A DNA stretch of 10,836 nucleotides from CAZHTS01 sp964535315. GTDB taxonomy: Bacteria > Chloroflexota > Anaerolineae > Anaerolineales > Anaerolineaceae. The DNA lies in NCBI GenBank assembly GCA_964535315.1, contig CAZHTS010000122.1, forward strand, positions 1 to 10,836, in the 5' to 3' direction. The notes beneath the pieces are model-generated. The model saw only the letters and a program-made list of their open reading frames with translations. It was not told the DNA's origin and did no database searches. The position numbers and the translations under genes are program-made. Below are positions 5,863-10,836 of the stretch, in pieces. Positions within the stretch are counted from its first letter, which is position 1. The number at the start of each line of letters is the position of its first letter.

Positions 5863-7086
5863 ATGCCCACTGAAATGGTTCACGATCCCTATTTTATCGA
5901 TTTCCCGGCGCGCATCGCCCAGATTCAGGCGAAGATGGCCGAGCGCAACATCGATGTATACCTGGGTTCCCGGCTGCGCACGATGTCGTGGACGACGGGC
6001 GCATTCTTCCCGTGGCGCTCCTTCATCGTCATTCCGGCGAGCGGGCTGCCGACCGCCTTTACTTTTGTAATCGACGCCGCCCGCGCCGCCGACGAGGCCT
6101 GGTTGGACGAGGATCACGTGTTGGGGTTTGCCCCGATGGGCGGGCAGGATCAGATTGCCCAGATTGCCGATTTTATCCTCGGCAACCTGCCACACGGCCG
6201 CGGACGGGTGGGCATCGAGAGTGGCATGTCCAACTATCTGCCCGAGGGCAACCTGACCCATTATGAATACGAGCAATACCAGGCGGCGCTGGAGGGGTGC
6301 GAACTGGTCAACGCCCACGATATCATCGATGCACTGGCGCTGATTAAAGATACCGGCACGATCAACCGCTTCCGCGAGGCCTCGCGCATCGTCGACATCG
6401 GCCACCAGGCCGTGTTCGCTGCGCTTAAGAACGGCGGTTGGAAGGGGATGACCGAAACCGAAATCGCCGGGCTGGCGGCTTACACCATGCGCAAGGCCGG
6501 CAGTGTGTGGGAATGGTCGTTCACCGGCGGCAACGAGATTGCGGCCGGCTACCGCACCGGCTTTGCGGGCGGGGCGTGCACCCCCGCCACCACCCGCCCG
6601 CTGGCGGCAGGCGAGCCGTTGATGGTCGACATCCACGCTATGTTCAAGCTGGGGTTGGGCGACCACAGCCACAATTACCTGATCGGCCCGGTCAGCGACC
6701 GGCAGCGCTGGCACGCCAGAAACTTCGTCGACATCGTCGACCTGACGCTCAAGACCTATAAGGCCGGCGTCACGCCTTCTGGTCTGGCGGCCGAGATGAT
6801 GGCGTTTGCCGAGGAACGCGGTTTTGCCGACTTTATGGTGCCCGGGTTTGAACACGGCATCGGTATGCTGGGCGACGAATGGCGCATCGGGCTTAACGAC
6901 GGACCGTTCCCCTACTGGACTAACCCGGATCACGTCTACGCCGAGAACGAGGTGCTCATCTGCGCCATGCAGTACGCCTGCCCGGAGGAAAACATCGGTT
7001 TCCGTTACGAGAACCCGATTCTGATCCAGGCCAACGGCTGCGAGGCCATGTCGAAGTTCCCGCTGACGGTGGACGAGATCGAATAA
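5863..7086 (+). CDS. M24-family (creatinase/aminopeptidase P-like) protein with one metal ligand missing
   Basis: This 407-residue protein has the two-domain plan of creatinase and prolidase relatives: an N-terminal creatinase-like domain (about 14-150) and a C-terminal pita-bread domain (about 165-400). Of the five metal ligands of M24 peptidases, D256 and D267 (MVDIHAMFKLGLGD), H331 (FEHGIG) and E383 (GFRYEN) are present. The fourth, normally glutamate in a TxEPG motif, falls in ICAMQYA (366-372) with no acidic residue. The protein may therefore bind metal differently or, like creatinase, cleave a C-N bond without a metal. Small amide or guanidine compounds are as likely as Xaa-Pro peptides. 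The ATG at 5863 has GGAGG 6 nt before it. It is the last gene of the TetR-SCP2 operon. Confidence 0.85.
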   Translation: MPTEMVHDPYFIDFPARIAQIQAKMAERNIDVYLGSRLRTMSWTTGAFFPWRSFIVIPASGLPTAFTFVIDAARAADEAWLDEDHVLGFAPMGGQDQIAQIADFILGNLPHGRGRVGIESGMSNYLPEGNLTHYEYEQYQAALEGCELVNAHDIIDALALIKDTGTINRFREASRIVDIGHQAVFAALKNGGWKGMTETEIAGLAAYTMRKAGSVWEWSFTGGNEIAAGYRTGFAGGACTPATTRPLAAGEPLMVDIHAMFKLGLGDHSHNYLIGPVSDRQRWHARNFVDIVDLTLKTYKAGVTPSGLAAEMMAFAEERGFADFMVPGFEHGIGMLGDEWRIGLNDGPFPYWTNPDHVYAENEVLICAMQYACPEENIGFRYENPILIQANGCEAMSKFPLTVDEIE

Positions 7087-7301
7087 TCCTGCGCCGGAAG
7101 CGGTTGAGCTCTTGCGGGGTTGCGCCAGTTGCGGCAAGTATGCACTCAAACGTGGTTTTCACCCACCCCAACCCGGCCCCTTCCAGGGAGGGAGTCTGGC
7201 TCTTCGCCCAGGAGAGGGTGTTGCCGAATTCGGTTGAGCGGGGCGGATAGCGGGGGAACAACCGGTTTCTACCCATCTTACACCGCTCTCCTCGATGGAG
7301 C

Positions 7302-7356
7302 GGAGAAGAAGATTCAGGTGTATTTTGCGGCACAAAAAGTGCCGCAAAATACACCA
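7302..7356. repeat. 55-bp hairpin repeat, copy 1
   Basis: A perfect inverted repeat of 17-bp arms (GGTGTATTTTGCGGCAC 7317-7333 and its complement 7339-7355) encloses a 5-nt AAAAA loop. With its 15-bp left flank and one base on the right, it is identical to the sequence at 7457-7511 across all 55 bp, and it ends exactly where the gap begins. No T-run follows it. Lying between convergent genes, it could terminate transcription in both directions or be a dispersed palindromic repeat. Confidence 0.85.
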
Positions 7357-7456
7357 NNNNNNNNNNNNNNNNNNNNNNNNNNNNNNNNNNNNNNNNNNNN
7401 NNNNNNNNNNNNNNNNNNNNNNNNNNNNNNNNNNNNNNNNNNNNNNNNNNNNNNNN
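7357..7456. other. assembly gap (100 N)
   Basis: This run of exactly 100 unknown bases is a common placeholder for a gap of unknown length. It is flanked on both sides by the same 55 bp, so the true distance may be zero, negative (one shared copy), or a longer tandem array. Confidence 0.98.
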
Positions 7457-7511
7457 GGAGAAGAAGATTCAGGTGTATTTTGCGGCACAAAAAGTGCCGC
7501 AAAATACACCA
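7457..7511. repeat. 55-bp hairpin repeat, copy 2
   Basis: Identical to 7302-7356, with arms at 7472-7488 and 7494-7510 and the AAAAA loop at 7489-7493. It starts exactly at the end of the gap and stops 18 bp from the DegV stop codon, so it could act as the 3' hairpin of the DegV transcript. It may not be a second physical copy (see gap). Confidence 0.85.
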
Positions 7512-7529
7512 AATCCCAGCCTGGCTGTA

Positions 7530-8399
7530 TTAGAGCGGAGCCTGATGCAGACGGTCAAAGATGGCCTGCGGCGCGGCGGCCAGGCCGATGACGGTGGGGC
7601 CGGCGTGGGCGCCCAGCACCAGCGTGACCGGCACGAGCCGCTCCTCGACGATACTCAACCCTTCGTTGACCGCCTGACGCAGCAGGTCGACGCCGGGCAG
7701 GTTGCTGCCGTGCATCAACTGCATGCGCAGTTTTTGCTCGCCGAAGCGTTGTTTGACCAGGGCGGCCATCTTGTGTACGGCGCGGTTGACCGTCATTTCC
7801 TGACCGAGGTTGCTGTAACGCCCGTCCTCGTCGTTCATGCCGATGATCGGTTTGATCTTGAGGATGGCGGCAAAGATGCTCTTGATGTGGTTGACCCGCC
7901 CGCTGTGGATGAGATAGGTTAAGTCACTGAACGACACCATCGTGATGGTGTTGTCTTTCACCTGTTTTATCGCTTGCAGGATGCGTTCCCTGTCCCAGCC
8001 CGACCGTACGCCGTGGGCGGCCATTTCTACAATCCAGCCAAGGGCTGGCCCCACCGTGCGCGAGTCGATCACGGTCACCTGGCTGTCGGGCAGCATGCGG
8101 GCGGCGTGCTCGGCCGAGGAATACGCTCCGCTCAGACCCGAGGAGAGGTGCACGGAGAGGATTTCTTCGGAGCGAAATTTCTCGTAGGCTTTGACAAAAT
8201 CGCCCACCGAGGGCTGCGAGGTGAGGGGGTATTCGCCGGGGTTCTCGGTATACATGCGATACAGGTCTTCGGGCTGGATGTCGATGCCGTCGCGGTAGGT
8301 CTTGCCCATAAAGGTGACCTGAAATGGCACGATTTCTACCCCGAGTTCGGCAGCCCGCGCCGGTGTCAGGTTGGCTGCGGCGTCTGTTACAATTTTCAT
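7530..8399 (-). CDS. DegV-family fatty-acid-binding protein (FakB-like)
   Basis: This 289-residue protein is full length for the family. Seen in order: KIVTDAAANL at the N-terminus (the family's D-S-x-x-x-L strand), TSQPSVGDF (60-68), HLSSGLSGAYSSA (84-96), DSRTVGPALG (112-121), YLIHSGRV (162-169) and HAGPTVIGLA (265-274). These build the two-domain DegV fold with a buried fatty acid whose carboxylate is held by serine, threonine and histidine side chains. In Firmicutes, FakB proteins present fatty acids to the kinase FakA for phosphorylation; no FakA is visible here. The usual glycine in the GGR-like turn is serine (HSGRV). The ATG at 8399 follows GGGAGAA. A predicted promoter and palindrome lie about 100 bp upstream. 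It is convergent to the M24 gene. Confidence 0.93.
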   Translation of the reverse strand: MKIVTDAAANLTPARAAELGVEIVPFQVTFMGKTYRDGIDIQPEDLYRMYTENPGEYPLTSQPSVGDFVKAYEKFRSEEILSVHLSSGLSGAYSSAEHAARMLPDSQVTVIDSRTVGPALGWIVEMAAHGVRSGWDRERILQAIKQVKDNTITMVSFSDLTYLIHSGRVNHIKSIFAAILKIKPIIGMNDEDGRYSNLGQEMTVNRAVHKMAALVKQRFGEQKLRMQLMHGSNLPGVDLLRQAVNEGLSIVEERLVPVTLVLGAHAGPTVIGLAAAPQAIFDRLHQAPL

Positions 8400-8493
8400 G
8401 ATTTTCTCCCGTGGTCTGTCAATCCATCTGCGGCCGGCCGGTGAACGCTGCTAGTGGGGCTGTGAATTGCTGTTGTAGAGGTTGGCTTCGTCT

Positions 8494-8510
8494 GGTGAAT
8501 AATATTTACC
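8494..8510. promoter_or_regulatory. 17-bp near-perfect palindrome, candidate operator of the DegV gene
   Basis: GGTGAATAATATTTACC has 7 of 8 matching pairs around a central A (8502). It lies immediately downstream of the predicted -10 box of the DegV gene, covering its likely start near 8505, the classical place for a repressor. The protein that binds is unknown. The AraC-fusion gene transcribed in the other direction and a fatty-acid regulator elsewhere are both possible. Confidence 0.5.
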
Positions 8511-8511
8511 T

Positions 8512-8520
8512 ATTGTACCA
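8512..8520 (-). promoter_or_regulatory. extended -10 promoter element of the DegV gene
   Basis: On the minus strand, TGgTACAAT (hexamer at 8512-8517) is a good extended -10 box, matching consensus at 5 of 6 hexamer positions. No -35 is recognisable at 16-18 nt, which is common for extended -10 promoters. The leader would be about 105 nt; apart from a GC palindrome (CGGCCGGCCG, 8431-8440) I see no structure in it. Confidence 0.45.
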
Positions 8521-8612
8521 GTTTTGGAAGAAATGACCGGCGATTGCTCTTTACGGAATGGAAATCCGGCCGCATAAATCAGACAAAAAATCAAAAATTT
8601 GGGGTGTGGGCG

Positions 8613-8621
8613 TGATATAAC
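8613..8621 (+). promoter_or_regulatory. extended -10 element giving a probable leaderless transcript
   Basis: TGaTATAAC, with hexamer 8616-8621, ends 6 nt before the ATG at 8628, so transcription would start at or next to the A of the start codon. There is no Shine-Dalgarno sequence (CAGAGCC precedes the ATG) and no -35 at the right distance. Both facts fit a weak, possibly activator-dependent promoter making a leaderless mRNA. Confidence 0.5.
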
Positions 8622-8627
8622 AGAGCC

Positions 8628-10187
8628 ATGACACCAACGACGCAAACCAGTCATCTTGAAAAAATTCGCCGGGCGCTGGATTTTATTGATGCGCATTTGC
8701 GCGAGGACATTTGCGCTCAAGATGTGGCCGCGGCGGCCAGTTATTCGCTCTCGCATTTTCACGCCATCTTCCCTCGTTTCACCGGTTCGACGCTGGTCGA
8801 GTACATCCGGCGCAGGCGGCTGGCCTACGCCGCCTACGACCTGGCCCTCTCGCGCCGGCGCATCCTGGAGATTGCCGTAGCCTATGGTTTCGCATCACAG
8901 GAGGCGTTTACGCGGGCCTTCGTCCAGGAATACGCCGTCACGCCCGGCCGTTTTCGCAAGAACCGGGCCTACGGCGAGGCGCTGTCGCGGCTGGGGGTGT
9001 ACCGCTCACAGCCGCTGCTCGGGCAGCCCGGCGCGGCGCAGCCGCCAGCGGACGGGGAGGCCGAAGCAGAGCGCCTGTTGTTGCCCGATTTTCCGCGCGT
9101 CGGTTTTTACCGCGGCGGGGATCAGTGCCCTGAGGATATCCCCTTCCCCAGTTGTCTGGCGGCCTGTTTGCATTACCTGGGCGAGCCGCTCGACTGGTAT
9201 CCGCTGCGCTCGCACGACATGACCTGGCGCCTGAACATGACCAACGTCAAGTTGTTGGGGGTGACCGGTATGGCGTTTGGTCTCTTGTGGAAGGATGGCT
9301 GGCACACCGACTGCCTGGATCTGACGTGGATCGACGACCCGCGCCAGATCATCCGCCGGGCGTTTGCCTTTGCCGGTTATGGCTACGAGATCGTGCAAAA
9401 GAGCGGCGCGCCGGACGATGCGGAGCGTTTTCGCCAGTGTGTGCTGGCGGAGATCCGGGCCGGGCGGCCGGTATTGGGTTTTGGCGTGGTGGGGCCGCCT
9501 TCTTGCAGCGTCATCACCGGCTTTGACCGGGGCGGTGCAGTGCTGACCGGCTGGAGCTTTTTCCAGGATCATCCGGCGTTTTGCCCTCAGCCAGAGCTGG
9601 AGCCGTGTGGCTATTTTCGCCAGGGCGATTGGTTCAAGGATACCGTCAGCCTGGTGTTGATCGGTGAGAAGCAGACGCCGGGGGAGGGCGTCGTAGATTG
9701 GGGGGAGACGTTGACCTGGATCCTCAAGGTCATTCAGACGCCCGAAGTGCTGGGGCGCCGCAATGGGTTGGCGGCATACAGCGCCTGGGCCGTTCACCTG
9801 GGCCGTGACGAGGATCTGACCACCGGCGATTTGGAAGTGTTGCGTTACCGCCACGACATTCACAACCGTACGGTGGGCGTGCTGGCCGAATGCCGCTCGT
9901 GGGCGGCGCATTTCTTGCGCTATCTGGGCGAGCGCCTGCCGGAGCAGGCGGAGCATTTTGTCCGGGCCGGGGCGTGTTACCAGAGTGAACACGACAGGAT
10001 GTGGCAGTTGTGGGATTTGCTGGGCGGCAATGGGCACCCCGAAGCCTATTTGCGCTTCTCCGATCCCGCTATTCGTGGCGAGATGGTCAAAATCATCCTG
10101 GAGGCCCAACGCGTCGACCGGCAGGCGGCCGGCTATTTGCAGCGGGCGCGGGATGAAATCATTCTCAATCCATCTGGAGGTAAATAA
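8628..10187 (+). CDS. AraC-type DNA-binding domain fused to a papain/C39-like (BtrH_N-like) domain
   Basis: This 519-residue protein has at least three parts. Residues 8-113 form an AraC/XylS double helix-turn-helix (LREDICAQDVAAAASYSLSHF and, in the second motif, ILEIAVAYGFASQEAFTRAF, ending in TPGRFR). Unusually, it is at the N-terminus, as in Rob and SoxS-like proteins. A proline/alanine linker (about 125-150) follows. Residues about 155-345 resemble BtrH_N/C39-like papain folds: PSCLAACLHYLGEPLDW with C176 at the nucleophile position, then AGRPVLGFGVVGPPSCSVITGFD (278-300), the region where active members have G-x-P and a catalytic His before GYD. Here C293 or S294 stands near the expected His, so peptidase activity is doubtful and ligand sensing is more likely. 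Residues 360-510 are helical. The next gene starts 1 nt after the stop. The AraC part is sure; the middle-domain call is tentative. Confidence 0.8.
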   Translation: MTPTTQTSHLEKIRRALDFIDAHLREDICAQDVAAAASYSLSHFHAIFPRFTGSTLVEYIRRRRLAYAAYDLALSRRRILEIAVAYGFASQEAFTRAFVQEYAVTPGRFRKNRAYGEALSRLGVYRSQPLLGQPGAAQPPADGEAEAERLLLPDFPRVGFYRGGDQCPEDIPFPSCLAACLHYLGEPLDWYPLRSHDMTWRLNMTNVKLLGVTGMAFGLLWKDGWHTDCLDLTWIDDPRQIIRRAFAFAGYGYEIVQKSGAPDDAERFRQCVLAEIRAGRPVLGFGVVGPPSCSVITGFDRGGAVLTGWSFFQDHPAFCPQPELEPCGYFRQGDWFKDTVSLVLIGEKQTPGEGVVDWGETLTWILKVIQTPEVLGRRNGLAAYSAWAVHLGRDEDLTTGDLEVLRYRHDIHNRTVGVLAECRSWAAHFLRYLGERLPEQAEHFVRAGACYQSEHDRMWQLWDLLGGNGHPEAYLRFSDPAIRGEMVKIILEAQRVDRQAAGYLQRARDEIILNPSGGK

Positions 10188-10188
10188 A

Positions 10189-10773
10189 ATGGCAAAGGTA
10201 CGGGAACCGTTGGAAGCATTGGGGCAGACGATCGAGACGCTGGCGGGCAGCGATGTCCGCCAGGCAGTGATGCAGGGCCACGAGCAGTTAAAAGACAGCA
10301 GTGCGCCGCACAAGGTGGCGTTGTGGGTGCAGGGCGCCATGCAGCGGCTGGACGAACAGGTGGAGGCGCCGCTGCGCCGGCAGATCATGGCGCAGTGCGG
10401 CGAGAACTGCGCCGCTCACAACCAGACGCCGATCCAGCGCGCTGTGGCCCGGCGCAAGAAGTTTGCCGGCGAGGCGGATTTTTTGCAGGCCGAGGTGGCC
10501 ACGCCTCCGCCGGGGATGCGCCTGGAGCGTGAAGGCGAGGTGCTCTATCAGTATTACACCCCGCAGGCCTTTACCCACCCGATGCGCTGTTATTGCAGCC
10601 TGCTGCGCGGTCTGCCGGCGGACGCACAGACCTCGTTGACATATTGTGAGTGTTCGCGGGCCTTCGTGCAGACCTATTGGACGGCGGCGTTGGGCCGCCC
10701 GGTGCAGGTGGAACTGCTGGCCTCGTGTGTGGCCGGCGCGGCGGAGTGCAGGTTTGCGGTGCGGTTATCGTAG
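10189..10773 (+). CDS. cysteine-rich protein of unknown function, partner of the AraC-fusion gene
   Basis: I do not recognise this 194-residue protein with certainty. The ATG at 10189 follows the AraC-fusion stop by 1 nt and has GGAGG (10176-10180) inside that gene, so both are one translational unit. Eight cysteines are arranged as C70-x3-C74, C134-x-C136, C153-x-C155, C180 and C187. The first half is helical and basic around RRQIMAQCGENCAAHNQ and IQRAVARRKKF. The C-terminal part (about 128-194: HPMRCYCSLL, LTYCECSRAF, LGRPVQVELL, ECRFAVRL) resembles the closing strand of V4R/ATC-hydrolase-like domains, where a G-x-x-x-C-x-F pattern is typical. Metal, iron-sulfur or thiol chemistry is suggested by the CxC pairs. 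There is no signal peptide or membrane segment. Confidence 0.75.
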   Translation: MAKVREPLEALGQTIETLAGSDVRQAVMQGHEQLKDSSAPHKVALWVQGAMQRLDEQVEAPLRRQIMAQCGENCAAHNQTPIQRAVARRKKFAGEADFLQAEVATPPPGMRLEREGEVLYQYYTPQAFTHPMRCYCSLLRGLPADAQTSLTYCECSRAFVQTYWTAALGRPVQVELLASCVAGAAECRFAVRLS

Positions 10774-10817
10774 GGGAAGGCGTCTCTGCCGGGAGGTGTT
10801 TCGTCGCGGATGGGGCG

Positions 10818-10836
10818 GGCAGCCGCAAGGGCTGCC
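10818..10836 (+). terminator. possible terminator hairpin at the window edge
   Basis: GGCAGCC (10818-10824), loop GCAAG, GGCTGCC (10830-10836) is a perfect 7-bp GC-rich stem about 45 bp after the stop of the cysteine-rich gene. The window ends at the last base of the stem, so whether the stem continues or a T-run follows cannot be seen. It could equally be the start of a dispersed palindromic repeat. Confidence 0.4.

Larger units (their letters stand above)
7087..7529. other. non-coding interval between convergent genes, GC-rich repeat-like, with scaffold gap
   Basis: There is no credible gene in these 443 bp. The stretch at about 7150-7310 is rich in purine/pyrimidine blocks (CACCCACCCC, CCCTTCC, GGGAGGGAG, GGAGAGGGTG) and short palindromes (CCGAATTCGG 7224-7233, AACCGGTT 7260-7267). 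This resembles the dispersed intergenic repeat elements common in GC-rich draft genomes. Then come the 55-bp hairpin repeat, 100 Ns, and the same repeat again, 18 bp from the DegV stop codon. Confidence 0.6.

Noticed and set aside
5836..7149. 437-residue open frame on the minus strand opposite the M24 gene
   Set aside because: It is a GC-driven shadow of the M24 gene, low in recognisable motifs. The plus strand has a clear family, ribosome site and operon context.
7224..7233. CCGAATTCGG as a third operator for the TetR of 777-1361
   Set aside because: It shares the CCGAA/TTCGG core but lacks the 6-nt spacer and the outer ATA/TAT bases of the two real sites, and no promoter is near.
7317..7355. 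Hairpin as a standard intrinsic terminator
   Set aside because: No T-run follows the stem on either strand and the A/T run is in the loop; kept as a repeat with a possible termination role only.
7302..7511. Two 55-bp repeats considered as a CRISPR array
   Set aside because: Only two copies occur, each with a 17-bp-arm hairpin; there is no defined spacer and no cas gene, and the spacing is an artefact of the 100-N gap.
7120..7591. Open frames running through the N gap on both strands
   Set aside because: They exist only because unknown bases contain no stop codons, and the visible parts are repeat-derived.
9006..10388. 460-residue open frame on the minus strand opposite the AraC-fusion gene
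   Set aside because: It spans two well-supported plus-strand genes and is arginine/proline/glutamine-rich without any domain I recognise; long antisense frames are expected at this GC content.

Overview
The window is about 10.8 kb of GC-rich bacterial DNA. Small TetR, Fur and AraC regulators sit next to enzymes of the NAD(P)-, acyl- and lipid-binding families. GC content, gene styles (DegV, SCP2, M24 and AraC-fusion proteins), strong GGAGG ribosome sites and a 100-N scaffold gap fit a draft or metagenome-derived genome. Chloroflexota (Anaerolineae-like) is my best guess, but this is inference from style, not a marker gene. I see no rRNA, tRNA, CRISPR, phage or transposase.

Layout. (1) 2-625: 3' part of a CvrA/NhaP2-type cation:proton antiporter with a TrkA-C domain. 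Its membrane part looks internally deleted. (2) 777-2077, minus strand: a two-gene unit, GNAT acetyltransferase then TetR regulator. It is preceded by a promoter and two near-identical palindromic operators exactly 52 bp apart. (3) 2096-2570, minus strand: a Fur-family metalloregulator whose promoter carries a perfect 18-bp palindrome. (4) 2656-3693, plus: an NAD-dependent epimerase/dehydratase, tail to tail with (5) 3704-4663, minus: a zinc-free quinone oxidoreductase-like enzyme. (6) 4745-7086, plus: an operon of TetR regulator, SCP2 lipid-carrier protein (ATGA overlap) and M24 creatinase-like protein. It has a strong extended -10 promoter with a palindrome at the start of transcription, placed so that the TetR could also control the divergent oxidoreductase. 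(7) 7087-7529: non-coding DNA between convergent genes, with a 17-bp-stem hairpin in identical 55-bp copies on both sides of the gap. (8) 7530-8399, minus: a DegV fatty-acid-binding protein with a palindrome at its predicted transcription start. (9) 8613-10773, plus: a probably leaderless AraC-type DNA-binding domain fused to a papain/C39-like (BtrH_N-like) domain and a helical C-terminus, followed 1 nt later by a cysteine-rich protein with CxC motifs.

The likeliest undescribed system is pair (9): a fused DNA-binding/degenerate cysteine-peptidase-like protein made together with an eight-cysteine partner, which suggests a ligand or thiol/metal sensor. The most concrete anomalies are the truncated antiporter, the paired TetR operators, the M24 protein lacking one metal ligand, and the 55-bp repeat that broke the assembly.
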